The notes below the pieces were generated by a model that was not told where the DNA came from, did not search any database, and worked only from the letters and a program-made list of their open reading frames with translations. Of a stretch of DNA of 64,000 bases, positions 26,599 through 36,035 are shown piece by piece. The position numbers were made by a program, and so were the translations under genes. The DNA is taken from the NCBI GenBank assembly GCA_028284705.1, contig JANQRE010000023.1:62001-126000 (forward strand), written 5' to 3'. Position 1 is the stretch's first letter; each line of letters starts with the position of its first letter. This stretch comes from Paracoccaceae bacterium. GTDB taxonomy: Bacteria > Pseudomonadota > Alphaproteobacteria > Rhodobacterales > Rhodobacteraceae.

Positions 26599-28695
26599 TT
26601 AACCCTCCAATTTGGTCAGATCGGCGACACCGCCGCAGATGGTGCGGATTTTGTGCAGGAGGCACAAGCGGTTACGGCGGATGATGTCATTGTCGGAGTT
26701 CACCTGAACCGCCTCGAAAAAGGCGTCAATCGGACCTCTGAGCCGGGCCATCGCCGCCATGGCGGCCGCGAAATCTTCGGCCTCGATGGCCGGAGAGATC
26801 GCACCACCGGCCTCGTCGAGTGCGGCGAACAGCGCGCGTTCCTCATCGGATTCCGCAAATTTCGGGTCCGGATCGAGCTCGTAAGACACCCCGTCCTTCT
26901 CTTCCGCCTGGGTGAGGATGTTATTGGCGCGCTTGAAACCTTGGATCAGGTTTTCGCCATCATCGGTTTTCAGCACATCCGACAGCGCCTCTGCCCGTTT
27001 GACGAGCAGGGTCAGGTCATCATTCCCCAGCATCGCGATGCAGGCGTCGATGACGTCATGGCGGATGCCCTTGTCGCGAAGGAAGACTTTGAGGCGGTCG
27101 TGGAAGAAGGAGAGGAGGTCTCCGATGTCCGCAAATGCTTTATGATCCTCGACATCTCGAGCACCAACGATATCGGCCGCAGTTCTCAAGTGAGCGGATA
27201 GGGACAGTCGTAAATTGTTCTCTAACACTAAACGAACAACTCCTAAAGCCGCTCGCCTCAGAGCGTAAGGGTCTTTCGAACCCGTCGGTTTTTCCTCGAT
27301 CGCCCAAAACCCGGTTAGTGTGTCGACCTTGTCGGCCAGCGCGACGGCGACGGAGACCGGCGCGGCGGGCACCTCGTCAGAGGGGCCGAGCGGTGAGTAA
27401 TGTTCCGCGCAGGCGGCGGCGACCTCGGGGGGCAGCCCGGCGGCCTCGGCGTAGTAGCGGCCCATAAGCCCTTGAAGTTCCGGGAATTCATAGACCATCT
27501 CGGAACTCAGATCGGCTTTACAGACCTTCGCCGCCTGCTTCGCCAAATCAGGATCGGCACCGACCACCGGGGCCAATTCGCGCGCCAAGGCGGCGATGCG
27601 CTGCACGCGTTCGCCTTGGGAGCCGAGCTTGGCGTGGAAGGTGACATTGTCGAGCGCGTTGAGCCAGGGCAGCATCTTCTCGGTTGTCGCAACGCGCAGG
27701 TCGTTCTCCCAGAAGAACTTCGCATCCGAGAGCCGGGCAAAGAGCACTTTTTGGTTGCCCGCAAGGATCGTGGCACCGTTGTCGGAGGTCTCGACATTGG
27801 CGACGGTGACGAATTTCTCGACCCGTCCCGTCTTGGGGTTGCGCACGGAGAAGAATTTTTGATGTTCCTTCATCGAGGTGGTCAGCACCTCGGGCGGCAG
27901 GTCGAGGAAGGTCTCGTCAATCGCGCCCACCAGCACCACGGGCCATTCGACCAGCCCCGCGACCTCGGCCAGAAGACCACGATCCTCGACCAGTTCGAGG
28001 CCTTGTGCGAAGGCCTGATTGGTGGCGTCCGACCAGATCGCATCGGCGCGTTCTTGTGCGTCGAGGATGACGAAATTCTGCTTCAGCTTCGCCGTGTAAT
28101 CCTCGAAAGAGGTTACAGAAAACGGGCCTGACCCCATGAAGCGGTGGCCTTCGGTTTTGTCGCCCGCGGCGATGCCGTCGATCTCCATCGGCACCACCTC
28201 GGCCCCGGCCTCATCGGTGAGGATGCACAGGATACGGTGCAGCGGGCGCACCCAGCGCAAAGACCCTGCCCCCCAGCGCATGGATTTCGGCCAGGGGAAG
28301 TTGCGGATGACGTCTTCGAGCACCTCGGCGATGATCTCCGCCGCCGGACGGCCCTTTCGTTCGATCACCGCAAACCAGACCTGGCCTTTCTTATCATCGC
28401 GGGCCTCCAACTGGTCCTTAGTCAGCCCGGTGGAGCGCAGGAAGCCCTCCAAGGCTTTTTCCGGCGCATCGACGCGAGGGCCCTTGCGCTCTTCGCGTGT
28501 GGCGGGGGACGCGGCGAGCAACTCCTCGATGGTCAGGGTCAGACGGCGCGGCGTGTGGAAGGCCCCGGCGGACGCATAGGTCAGGCCAGCCTCGACCAGC
28601 CCGTCGGTCATGCGTTTCTTCAAATCTTCCGCCGCGCGCGCCTGCATGCGGGCGGGGATTTCCTCGGAGAAGAGTTCGATCAGGAGGTCGGGCAT
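26599..28695 (-). CDS. glyS: Glycyl-tRNA synthetase beta subunit
   Basis: The 698-residue beta chain of the alpha2beta2 glycyl-tRNA synthetase, which provides tRNA recognition. It begins with MPDLLIELFSEEIPARMQ, contains FPWPKSMRWG and the conserved DPYALRRAALGVVRL stretch, and ends in an anticodon-binding DALR-type region (ALDEAGGAISPAIEAEDF). The gene follows glyQ with one small gene between. A local patch (about 27170-27275) uses rare codons (TTA, CGA, AGG, AGA, CTA) while encoding a conserved sequence. Confidence 0.97.
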   Translation of the reverse strand: MPDLLIELFSEEIPARMQARAAEDLKKRMTDGLVEAGLTYASAGAFHTPRRLTLTIEELLAASPATREERKGPRVDAPEKALEGFLRSTGLTKDQLEARDDKKGQVWFAVIERKGRPAAEIIAEVLEDVIRNFPWPKSMRWGAGSLRWVRPLHRILCILTDEAGAEVVPMEIDGIAAGDKTEGHRFMGSGPFSVTSFEDYTAKLKQNFVILDAQERADAIWSDATNQAFAQGLELVEDRGLLAEVAGLVEWPVVLVGAIDETFLDLPPEVLTTSMKEHQKFFSVRNPKTGRVEKFVTVANVETSDNGATILAGNQKVLFARLSDAKFFWENDLRVATTEKMLPWLNALDNVTFHAKLGSQGERVQRIAALARELAPVVGADPDLAKQAAKVCKADLSSEMVYEFPELQGLMGRYYAEAAGLPPEVAAACAEHYSPLGPSDEVPAAPVSVAVALADKVDTLTGFWAIEEKPTGSKDPYALRRAALGVVRLVLENNLRLSLSAHLRTAADIVGARDVEDHKAFADIGDLLSFFHDRLKVFLRDKGIRHDVIDACIAMLGNDDLTLLVKRAEALSDVLKTDDGENLIQGFKRANNILTQAEEKDGVSYELDPDPKFAESDEERALFAALDEAGGAISPAIEAEDFAAAMAAMARLRGPIDAFFEAVQVNSDNDIIRRNRLCLLHKIRTICGGVADLTKLEG

Positions 28696-28701
28696 TTGGC
28701 G

Positions 28702-29169
28702 TCAATCTTTGTATTTGTCGTTGAGCTGGTGCCAGGCATAGGCGCGCCCGTCATCGTAGAGGGCCACGATGCGGTCGACCCCGTCGGCGATCTCGGGCTC
28801 GGAGATAAAGGCCAGCGCGGCGCCACTTTTTAGGTCAGCGCCCAGCTGTGTGGCGTCATAGCAGTCGAACCATCCCGGCGCGGTCAGCGGTTCGGCCCCG
28901 TCGATGAGTTCATAGGTCTCGGTGGCGGTGGAGTGGTTGAGGAAAGTGGTGAAGCAGCCGCGAAAGCGCAAGGGTGAACTTGTGGCATCAATGCCTTGAA
29001 AATCCTCGATATCTATCGCTTCCGGTTCACCGGAAACAACGGAGACGAGCTTGATCTCCGTGCTCGCCGGCGCGGGTTCATACCAGTGATAGACCTGCAG
29101 ATAATAGAGCGCCACGCCGCCCAGAAGCGCCGCGATCACGATGGAGCCTCCGACGAATTTGCCATTCAT
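28702..29169 (-). CDS. DUF6446 protein between glyQ and glyS
   Basis: A 155-residue protein with one N-terminal membrane anchor (residues about 7-26, [19 protein letters not shown]) and a periplasmic domain with a few cysteines ([15 protein letters not shown]) that could form a disulfide. It resembles the DUF6446 family known from Rhodobacterales, usually found in this position. Its ATG overlaps the glyQ stop by 4 bases, and glyS begins 6 bases after its own stop, so its output is tied to glycyl-tRNA synthetase. The function is unknown. Confidence 0.8.
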   Translation of the reverse strand: MNGKFVGGSIVIAALLGGVALYYLQVYHWYEPAPASTEIKLVSVVSGEPEAIDIEDFQGIDATSSPLRFRGCFTTFLNHSTATETYELIDGAEPLTAPGWFDCYDATQLGADLKSGAALAFISEPEIADGVDRIVALYDDGRAYAWHQLNDKYKD

Positions 29170-30104
29170 GCCGCTTCAGGGGCCCAGCCCCCGGCCTCCG
29201 TCTGGATGAACGCGTCGGCACAGGCCTTGGCGAGCGCGCGCACGCGACCGATATAGACCTGGCGCTCGGTGACCGAGATGACGCCGCGCGCATCGAGCAG
29301 GTTAAAGAGGTGGCTGGCCTTGATGCATTGGTCGTAAGCGGGATGCGCCATGATGATGCGTTTGGCCGTCTTCGGGTCCTCGGCGGGGGCGTCGAGGATG
29401 CGCTGGCATTCGGCCTCGGCATCCTTGAAATGCTGCAGCAGCGTATCGGTATCGGCGAGGTCGAAATTCCAGCGGGAATATTCCTGCTCAGTCTGGCGGA
29501 ACACGTCGCCGTAGCTCAGCGCAATGGGCGCTTGCGGGTCGTTGAAGGGCATGTTCATGACGTGATCGACGCCGAGCACATACATCGCGAGGCGTTCGAG
29601 CCCGTAGGTCAATTCCCCCGAGACGGGATGGCAGTCATGGCCGCCAACCTGTTGAAAATACGTGAATTGTGAGACCTCCATGCCGTCGCACCAGACCTCC
29701 CAGCCGAGGCCCCAAGCGCCGAGGGTCGGGCTTTCCCAATCGTCCTCGACAAAGCGGATGTCATGGAGGCCCATGTCGATGCCGATGGCCTCCAGCGAGC
29801 CCAGATAGAGGTCCTGCAGATCGGGCGGCGAGGGTTTGATCAGCACCTGATACTGGTAGTAGTGCTGCAAGCGGTTAGGGTTTTCGCCATAGCGCCCATC
29901 GGTGGGGCGGCGCGAGGGCTGCACGTAAGCCGCAGCCCATGGGTTGGTGCCCAGCGCGCGCAAGGTCGTCGCTGGGTGAAATGTCCCTGCCCCGACCTCC
30001 ATGTCATAAGGTTGCATCACGGCACATCCACGGCCCGCCCAATAGGTCTGCAGGCGCAGAATTATCTCTTGAAAAGAGCGTGGTTTTTCTACCTGTTCTG
30101 GCAT
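29166..30104 (-). CDS. glyQ: Glycyl-tRNA synthetase alpha subunit
   Basis: The 312-residue catalytic alpha chain of the bacterial-type glycyl-tRNA synthetase, which forms glycyl-adenylate. Typical motifs are [39 protein letters not shown], and [19 protein letters not shown]. It opens the operon glyQ-DUF6446-glyS. A hairpin (CCCTCCC at 30132-30138 with GGGAGGG at 30153-30159) lies about 28 bases before its ATG and would be in the leader. Confidence 0.97.
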   Translation of the reverse strand: MPEQVEKPRSFQEIILRLQTYWAGRGCAVMQPYDMEVGAGTFHPATTLRALGTNPWAAAYVQPSRRPTDGRYGENPNRLQHYYQYQVLIKPSPPDLQDLYLGSLEAIGIDMGLHDIRFVEDDWESPTLGAWGLGWEVWCDGMEVSQFTYFQQVGGHDCHPVSGELTYGLERLAMYVLGVDHVMNMPFNDPQAPIALSYGDVFRQTEQEYSRWNFDLADTDTLLQHFKDAEAECQRILDAPAEDPKTAKRIIMAHPAYDQCIKASHLFNLLDARGVISVTERQVYIGRVRALAKACADAFIQTEAGGWAPEAA

Positions 30105-30276
30105 GGATGAGGCCCTTCGCGCGTGCTCGCGCCCTCCCTATCCAAGGGCTTTGGGAGGGTCAACGTTGCATTGAGGCCGCAGTGACGGGGTTTTGAGGTG
30201 CAAGTTGCCACCGGGATGATAGTCTCGCGCGAGGATTCGCCCCAGGGGAGTACGGCGAAGCAACTGGGAATTGGTG

Positions 30277-32010
30277 ATGATACGGGCAGTTTTTAGCGTA
30301 TTTTTTGCGTATCTTTTGATGATTGCGGCGCCCGCAGCCGCGCAGAATGTCTTTGTCCAGGTGGAGGCGCATCCCTCCCTGCGTGTGGCCGAGGAACGGG
30401 CGCGGGAATATGGGACCGCGTTTGATGATCTCAACGGGTTTCGCATGTCGACCGGCTGGTATGCGCTGGCGCTTGGCCCCTATTCCGCCAATCAGGCCCG
30501 CGCGCGGTTGCTGGAGTTGCGCCGTGCAGGACTGATCCCGCGCGATGCCTATGTGTCGGACAACCAGCCGTATGGCGAGCGCTTCTGGCCGGTGGGCGGC
30601 GCGCTGAGCCAACCTACGCAGCCTCAGCCCCAAGTGGAAGAGCCTGCGGAAGAAACCACAACGCTGGTACCAGTGGAGCCTGCGGAACCGGTCGAAGTGG
30701 AAGAGACGCCCCGTCAGGCGCGCGCGAGTGAAGCCCTGCTAAGCCGTGATGAGAAGAAAGAACTGCAAGTGGCGCTACAGTGGTTCGGGTTTTATCGCTC
30801 CTCTATTGACGGCTCCTTTGGGCGCGGTACGCGCGGGGCGATGAGCCGCTGGCAGGACGCGAACGGGTTCCGCAATACCGGCGTTCTGACGACGAAGCAG
30901 CGCGGGCAATTGATGGAGGGCTACAGAAGCGCGCTGGCCGCTCTTGGGCTGGGCGAAGTGGTGGAACAGACCGCAGGCATCACGGTAACGATGCCCGCGA
31001 AACTGGTGGAGTTCGAGAAATACGAATACCCGTTCGTGCACTACAAACCCAAAGATAACAGCGGTGTGCGCGTACTGTTGATCTCTCAAGCGGGCGATGA
31101 TGCGACGCTGGGTGGGCTCTACGAGATCATGCAGACGCTGGAAATCGTGCCGCTGGAAGGTGAGCGCAAAAAGAACCGCAATTCCTTCACGCTGACGGGC
31201 CAGAATGATCAGGTGCATTCCTATACCTACGCCGCCTTGGGCGGAGGGTACGTGAAAGGTTTCACGCTTGCCTTTCCGCCTGGAAAAGCCGCCGATATGG
31301 AGCGCGTGATCGAGATCATGCGCGACACGTTCGAGACCTCGGAAGGCTCGCTTGATCCGTCTTTTGCGAATGCCGATAGCCAAGCGATTGATCTTCTGTC
31401 CGGGCTTGAGTTGCGGCGACCCAAAATCTCGCGTTCAGGGTTCTATGTCGATGGGCGCGGCCGCGTGGTGACCCATGCGGGCGCCGTACAGCAATGCGAG
31501 CGGATCACGCTGGATGAGACCTATGAGGCGGAAGTCTCGGTGATCGAAGACGGGCTGGCGCTGCTCGAGCCGAAATCAAGTCTGGTGCCGCTGAACTATG
31601 CGCGCTTTGCCTCACGGCCCGGTCGCTTGCGGTCTGAAGTGGCCGTGTCGGGCTATTCCTATGAGGGCGCGCTGGAAGGGCCGACCCTGACCTATGGCCA
31701 ACTCGCCGATCTGCGGGGCCTGAATGGCGATGAGAGCCTGCACCGTCTGACGCTTAATGCGTTGCCGGGCGACGTGGGTGGACCGGTTCTGGACACCACC
31801 GGCGCTGTGGCGGGTATGCTGATGCCGTCTGAGGTGGAAGGGCGGAGACTGCCGGAGGGCACGAGTTTCGCCAAGAACGCCGCGGCGCTTGCGAGCTTTC
31901 TGTCGAATAATGGTCTGACGGCGTCGGCCCTGGTGGGCGATACGCAGATGGCGCCCGAGGATCTGGTCGTGGCTGCCGCTGACATGACCGTGCTGGTGGG
32001 CTGCTGGTAA
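30277..32010 (+). CDS. Exported trypsin-like protease homologue, probably inactive
   Basis: A 577-residue exported protein: signal peptide (cleavage near APAAAQN), a SPOR-like segment, an acidic Pro/Glu linker, a peptidoglycan-binding domain (LQVALQWFGFYRSSIDGSFG, about residues 165-215), a middle domain, and a C-terminal trypsin/HtrA-like fold. In that fold the canonical motifs TNAHVV, TDIALL and GDSGGP read THAGAV, DGLALL and GDVGGP, so His, Asp and Ser all appear to be replaced. It may bind peptidoglycan and peptides without cleaving. The ATG at 30277 follows GGGAA. Confidence 0.78.
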   Translation: MIRAVFSVFFAYLLMIAAPAAAQNVFVQVEAHPSLRVAEERAREYGTAFDDLNGFRMSTGWYALALGPYSANQARARLLELRRAGLIPRDAYVSDNQPYGERFWPVGGALSQPTQPQPQVEEPAEETTTLVPVEPAEPVEVEETPRQARASEALLSRDEKKELQVALQWFGFYRSSIDGSFGRGTRGAMSRWQDANGFRNTGVLTTKQRGQLMEGYRSALAALGLGEVVEQTAGITVTMPAKLVEFEKYEYPFVHYKPKDNSGVRVLLISQAGDDATLGGLYEIMQTLEIVPLEGERKKNRNSFTLTGQNDQVHSYTYAALGGGYVKGFTLAFPPGKAADMERVIEIMRDTFETSEGSLDPSFANADSQAIDLLSGLELRRPKISRSGFYVDGRGRVVTHAGAVQQCERITLDETYEAEVSVIEDGLALLEPKSSLVPLNYARFASRPGRLRSEVAVSGYSYEGALEGPTLTYGQLADLRGLNGDESLHRLTLNALPGDVGGPVLDTTGAVAGMLMPSEVEGRRLPEGTSFAKNAAALASFLSNNGLTASALVGDTQMAPEDLVVAAADMTVLVGCW

Positions 32011-32045
32011 TCTGATTTCGAATTGCCTTTGGCAATCCGACCGGC

Positions 32046-32092
32046 TGGGGGCTCTGCCCCCAGACCCCCGGAAGTATTTTTGGACCAATGAA
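32046..32092 (+). terminator. Hairpin and T-run between convergent genes
   Basis: TGGGGGC (32046-32052) pairs with GCCCCCA (32056-32062). A second short C/G stretch and TATTTTTG (32075-32082) follow, then AATGAA at 32087-32092. It lies between the convergent protease-like and TPP-enzyme genes. The T-run is 12 bases after the stem, so termination efficiency is uncertain. The tail matches a second copy at 54326-54345. Confidence 0.5.
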
Positions 32093-32107
32093 AATGGTAG
32101 GGCCCCG

Positions 32108-33691
32108 TTAACCGGCAATCGCTGGTGTGACGTGGATCAGCGTTGGGCCGTTTGCCCGGAAGGCTTCTTTGACGGTGGTTTGAAGTTCTGAGAGCGTTTT
32201 GGGGGCGGCAGCGGCAGCGCCATAGGCCTCCGCGAGTTTCAGGAAGTCAGGGTTGCGCTGGATCACTGCGTTTGGGGCGATCTGGGCTGCGACCATGCTG
32301 TCCTCGATTGCGCCAAGTTTGCCGTTGTCCCATAAGAGGATCGGCAGCGGCAGCTCCAACTCGACTGCAGTGCCCAACTCCTGCACCGTGTATTGAAAGC
32401 CATAATCGCCCGCGATGGCCATGGTGGGTTTGCCCTTGCGCGCCACGGCCCCGCCGATGGCGGCGGGCAGCGCATAGCCGAGCGTGCCGAACCCCGTGGG
32501 ATGGTGCCAATGGCCGGGGCGTTCCATGTCCCATATCTCTTTTGCGGCATAGGCAAACTGGGTCATGTCGGAATAGATCATCGTATCAGCAGGCAATGCC
32601 TCGCGCAGCGCGTCTGCAATCGGGCCGATATGGGGGTAGCTGACATCGACCTCCGCCCGCCAACGCGCCTTGGTCTTGGCGATCTCACTGGCAGACCAGT
32701 CAAACGCATCCGGCAGATCGCTGGCCGCAGCGAATTGCCGGAAGAAACTCTGCGAAGCGGCGTTAAGCCTGATCGTTGGACCGGTGCTGCTGGTCAGTAC
32801 CTCCGGATCGATGTCGACGCGTATATGCTGGGTGATCTCGCCGATCTGGGTCCGCCAAAGATCCACTTCGGCCAGTTCACTGCCCGCTGTGATCACCAGA
32901 TCGGATTGCGCGACCACGTCCGCACTGTCGGGCCGGGCAAGGTAGCTTCCGAAGGAATAGACGTAATCTGAGGGCACGAGACCCCTGCCCGCATAGGTGG
33001 TGAAGACGGCCATCGGACATCGGTCCAGCAATGTGCGAATGTCCTCAACGGCCGGGACGGCACCGCCGCCCAGGATCAAGAGCGGACGTTTCGCGTCTCG
33101 AAGCAAGTCGCAAGCCTTTTCGAAATGATCTTCGCTGATCTGCGCGCGCCCCAAGCTCAAACCTATTTGCGCCGGGTCATGGGGCGCGGCACGGGCCTCA
33201 AGAATAGAGATCGGCACTTGAATATGTTTCGGACGCGGGCGTGCGGAATGGTGCTCCTGAAAGGCGCGGTTGATCAGCGCATAGGCGGCCTCCGCCGTGC
33301 GGGCCTCCTCGGACCAGTCGCAAACGCAATCGGCAGCAGCGCGTTGGTCGAGCATCTGGTGGAGTTGCCCGCGCGTGGCCGCCGTCTCGTCGAGGCAGGA
33401 GGAGATCACGAGCATGGGCACGCTGTCGGAATAGGCCTGCCCCATCGGGGTCATGATGTTGCAGAGACCCGGCCCGGTGATCACGTAGCACACGCCGGGG
33501 CGCCCGGTGGCGCGGGCATAACCGTCGGCCATGAAGCCTGCTCCTTGCTCGTGACGGGCCAGCACGTGCGTCAGGCCAGCCTCCTCGATGCCGCGATACA
33601 TCTCCTGATTGTGCACGCCGGGAATGCCGAAGATCACCTCGACGCCCCGATCCTTCAACATGTGGGAAATTTGGGCACCTAAGGGTCGCAT
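32108..33691 (-). CDS. Thiamine-diphosphate-dependent decarboxylase (acetolactate synthase-like)
   Basis: A 527-residue ThDP enzyme of the acetolactate synthase/benzoylformate decarboxylase superfamily. The cofactor-activating Glu lies in ARHEQGAGFMADGYARATG; the C-terminal ThDP/Mg motif runs from AGDYGFQYTVQELG to LLWDNGKLG. Close relatives in Rhodobacterales are annotated as 5-guanidino-2-oxopentanoate decarboxylase (arginine catabolism), a plausible but unproven assignment. The start at 33691 shares one base with the trkH stop (TGATG), after GGAGAGG, so translation is coupled to trkH. Confidence 0.8.
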   Translation of the reverse strand: MRPLGAQISHMLKDRGVEVIFGIPGVHNQEMYRGIEEAGLTHVLARHEQGAGFMADGYARATGRPGVCYVITGPGLCNIMTPMGQAYSDSVPMLVISSCLDETAATRGQLHQMLDQRAAADCVCDWSEEARTAEAAYALINRAFQEHHSARPRPKHIQVPISILEARAAPHDPAQIGLSLGRAQISEDHFEKACDLLRDAKRPLLILGGGAVPAVEDIRTLLDRCPMAVFTTYAGRGLVPSDYVYSFGSYLARPDSADVVAQSDLVITAGSELAEVDLWRTQIGEITQHIRVDIDPEVLTSSTGPTIRLNAASQSFFRQFAAASDLPDAFDWSASEIAKTKARWRAEVDVSYPHIGPIADALREALPADTMIYSDMTQFAYAAKEIWDMERPGHWHHPTGFGTLGYALPAAIGGAVARKGKPTMAIAGDYGFQYTVQELGTAVELELPLPILLWDNGKLGAIEDSMVAAQIAPNAVIQRNPDFLKLAEAYGAAAAAPKTLSELQTTVKEAFRANGPTLIHVTPAIAG

Positions 33692-35139
33692 CAGCCTCTC
33701 CAGAATGCAGCGGTGAACATGACATAGACCACCATAAGCTCCAGCCGTCCGATCAGCATGGCGATGATCAGGAGCCATTTGGCGGTGTCATTGATCTCGG
33801 CGAAATTGCCGGATGGGCCGATCTCGGGGCCGAGGCCCGGGCCGACATTGGCCAGTGCTGTGGCCGCGCCTGAGACCGAGGTGATGAAATCGAGACCGGT
33901 CATGCCGAGCAGAACCGAGAGTGTGCCGAGGCTAACGGCAAAAAGTACGAAGAAGGACATGACCGAGCTCAAGACATCGTCGCTCACAGGGCGCCCGGCA
34001 TAGCGGGGTTTGAAGATGCCGTGGGGCGAGTGGATGCGCTGCACCTGCGCCTTGATGGACGCAAAAAGCAGCTGAAAACGGAAGATTTTGATCGAACAGG
34101 TGGTGGACCCAGCGCAACCGCCGATCAACCCGATAAAGAAGAACATCGCCACGGCAAACGGCCCCCAGACGCCGTAGTCCGCGCTGGCATAACCGGTGCC
34201 GGTGAGGATCGAGGTAACGTTGAAGAGCGCCTTGCGGAAGGCCAGCTCGGTAAGGTCGGTGAAGGCGTAAAGCTGGAAGGCGGTCATCGTCAGGATCAGC
34301 ACCAGCGCGGTGCCGAAAAAGCCGCGGACCTGGGCGTCCTTAAAGAGCGGTTTGGCTGTGCCCGCGACCACCTGCACGTAGCGCACGAAGGGCAAAGCGG
34401 CGAGCAGCATGAAGAGGCTGGCAGCGTATTCCGCCGACGGGGCGAACTCGGCAAAGGAGGAGTCGTAATTGGCAAACCCGCCGGTCGCGATGGTGGTCAT
34501 CGCATGTACGGTGGCGTCCAGCGGCCCCATGCCGGAGGCGAGGTAACTCACCCCGCAGGCGATGGTCAGAAAGACATAGATGCCAGAGACCGACTGTGCG
34601 ATCTCACCTGCTCGGGGCAGGATTTTGCCTTGGGTGTCAAAACCTTCGGAGCGGAAGATTTGCATTCCACCCAGGCGCAGCTCGGGCAGAAATACCATCG
34701 CCACGACGATAATCCCGACCCCGCCGAACCATTGCATGAGCCCCCGCCAGAGTTTCAGGCCCGGGGGCAAGGCCTCGAGCCGCTCAAGTACGGTGGAGCC
34801 GGTGGTGGTGAAGCCCGAGACCGCCTCGAAGCTGGCATCGACAATCCGAGCCTCGGTCTCGCCCCAGATGAAGGGCAAGGCGCCAAAGATCGGCAGCGCG
34901 ACCCAGACGCCTGTGGTGAGGAAAAAGAGTTGTTGTACGGTGAGGCGGTCCCCCACCCCGTTGGCCGTGGCTAGGGCCAGACATCCGCCCACCAGCACCG
35001 TCACCACAGCACTTTGTGCGAAAGCCTGCCAGTGCTCGGTCCCAGTGGCCAGATCAAGCGCCATCGGGATCAGCATCGCCACCCCGAGACAGGTCACAAG
35101 AAGACCGATGACATAGCCGACAGGGCGCAAGTCCAACAT
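33691..35139 (-). CDS. trkH: TrkH-family potassium uptake protein
   Basis: The 482-residue pore subunit of the Trk K+ uptake system in the inner membrane. Four membrane-pore-membrane repeats are expected; filter-like segments include SGFTTTGSTVL, TIATGGFANYDSSF and GGCAGSTTCSIKI. TrkH needs the NAD-binding regulatory subunit TrkA, which is not in the window. The downstream TPP enzyme overlaps by one base, an unusual partner. The upstream side is divergent from the ArsR cluster. Confidence 0.93.
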   Translation of the reverse strand: MLDLRPVGYVIGLLVTCLGVAMLIPMALDLATGTEHWQAFAQSAVVTVLVGGCLALATANGVGDRLTVQQLFFLTTGVWVALPIFGALPFIWGETEARIVDASFEAVSGFTTTGSTVLERLEALPPGLKLWRGLMQWFGGVGIIVVAMVFLPELRLGGMQIFRSEGFDTQGKILPRAGEIAQSVSGIYVFLTIACGVSYLASGMGPLDATVHAMTTIATGGFANYDSSFAEFAPSAEYAASLFMLLAALPFVRYVQVVAGTAKPLFKDAQVRGFFGTALVLILTMTAFQLYAFTDLTELAFRKALFNVTSILTGTGYASADYGVWGPFAVAMFFFIGLIGGCAGSTTCSIKIFRFQLLFASIKAQVQRIHSPHGIFKPRYAGRPVSDDVLSSVMSFFVLFAVSLGTLSVLLGMTGLDFITSVSGAATALANVGPGLGPEIGPSGNFAEINDTAKWLLIIAMLIGRLELMVVYVMFTAAFWRG

Positions 35140-35217
35140 GGCGCCAAGGGTTGGCGCGGGGGCAAAGCGGTGTCAACGGAAATAGGAACTGGTTTCCGTC
35201 CTGTATTTTACAATTGC

Positions 35218-35239
35218 GTTAATTAACGAATCTGTTAAT
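35218..35239. promoter_or_regulatory. Candidate ArsR-type operator
   Basis: Two overlapping palindromes lie just upstream of the ArsR gene: GTTAATTAAC at 35218-35227 and ATTAAC-N6-GTTAAT at 35222-35239. The region is strikingly AT-rich against GC-rich flanks. ArsR-family dimers usually bind such imperfect palindromes in their own promoters. Binding is inferred. Confidence 0.6.
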
Positions 35240-35247
35240 ATAACTAT

Positions 35248-35568
35248 ATGAGCGCTCTGCCTGCCATATTTGCCGCCCTCAGCGACCCCTACCGGTTCGA
35301 GATCGTCGAACGCCTGATGGAGGAAGGTGAGCTCTCCGCTGGTGAAATCGGGGACGCCTTCGACATTTCTGCACCGGCGATCTCGCGGCACCTGTCGGTC
35401 CTGCACGAGGCCGGGTTGGTGGAACGCAGGGCACAACGTCAGCAACGCATTTATTCCGTGAAACCCGGCGCGATCCGCAAGGTTTCTGACTGGACGCTGG
35501 ATCACCGCGCGTTTTGGGAGGCAAGTCTGGACCGCCTCGAAGCCGCGCTGAGGGAGGATGAGACATGA
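35248..35568 (+). CDS. ArsR-family transcriptional regulator
   Basis: A 106-residue winged-helix regulator of the ArsR type (IFAALSDPYRFEIVERLMEEG, then recognition region GDAFDISAPAISRHLSVLHEAGLV). The metal-binding ELCVC motif of classical ArsR is absent, so it is probably the SRPBCC-linked subgroup. No Shine-Dalgarno precedes the ATG. Its stop overlaps the start of the SRPBCC gene (ATGA at 35565-35568), and the pair is a widespread regulator-effector arrangement. Confidence 0.9.
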   Translation: MSALPAIFAALSDPYRFEIVERLMEEGELSAGEIGDAFDISAPAISRHLSVLHEAGLVERRAQRQQRIYSVKPGAIRKVSDWTLDHRAFWEASLDRLEAALREDET

Positions 35569-36008
35569 CCGATGCCGTTACGCTGGAACGCCGCCTGCCC
35601 GCCTCTGCGGCGCGCGTTTTCGAGATGATCAGCCAGCCAGAAAATATGGTGCGCTGGTGGGGCCATGACGGGATGATCGTGCCGGAGCACAATCTCGATT
35701 TCACCAAACCGGGGCCCTGGTTCTCGGTCATGGAATCGCCTGATGGCCGCAAGCGAATGGTCTCTGGCGAAGTGACGGAGGTCGACCCGCCCCGCTTCAT
35801 CGCCTTCACCTGGGCCTGGCATGATGGTGGTCCGGGTGGCCCGCGAGAGACGGAAACCCGCGTGACCATTGAAATTGACCCGGCAGGTGACAGCGAAGCA
35901 GTGATGAAACTCAGCCATTACGGCTTGCCCACAGATACGGCCCGCGCCGGGCACACGCGCGGCTGGCTTTCGATCTTCGATAAACTTGAGAAAGGGCTCG
36001 CGACCTGA
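35565..36008 (+). CDS. SRPBCC (AHSA1-like) protein
   Basis: A 147-residue START/SRPBCC-fold protein of the activator of Hsp90 ATPase homologue 1-like group. It opens with TLERRLPASAARVFEMISQ and has the typical MVRWWGHDGM and FIAFTWAWHDGG stretches. Such proteins bind hydrophobic ligands, and the partner ArsR protein commonly represses the operon; the ligand is unknown. It overlaps arsR by 4 bases and is followed after 27 bases by the YciI gene. Confidence 0.88.
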   Translation: MTDAVTLERRLPASAARVFEMISQPENMVRWWGHDGMIVPEHNLDFTKPGPWFSVMESPDGRKRMVSGEVTEVDPPRFIAFTWAWHDGGPGGPRETETRVTIEIDPAGDSEAVMKLSHYGLPTDTARAGHTRGWLSIFDKLEKGLAT

Positions 36009-36035
36009 GCTCTCAAAACTCCTGGAGGACCCAAA

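Noticed and set aside
30132-30159. CCCTCCC/GGGAGGG hairpin upstream of glyQ as a possible T-box-like leader
   Set aside because: T-boxes are not expected in this lineage and no specifier or antiterminator elements are visible. Mentioned only in the glyQ entry.
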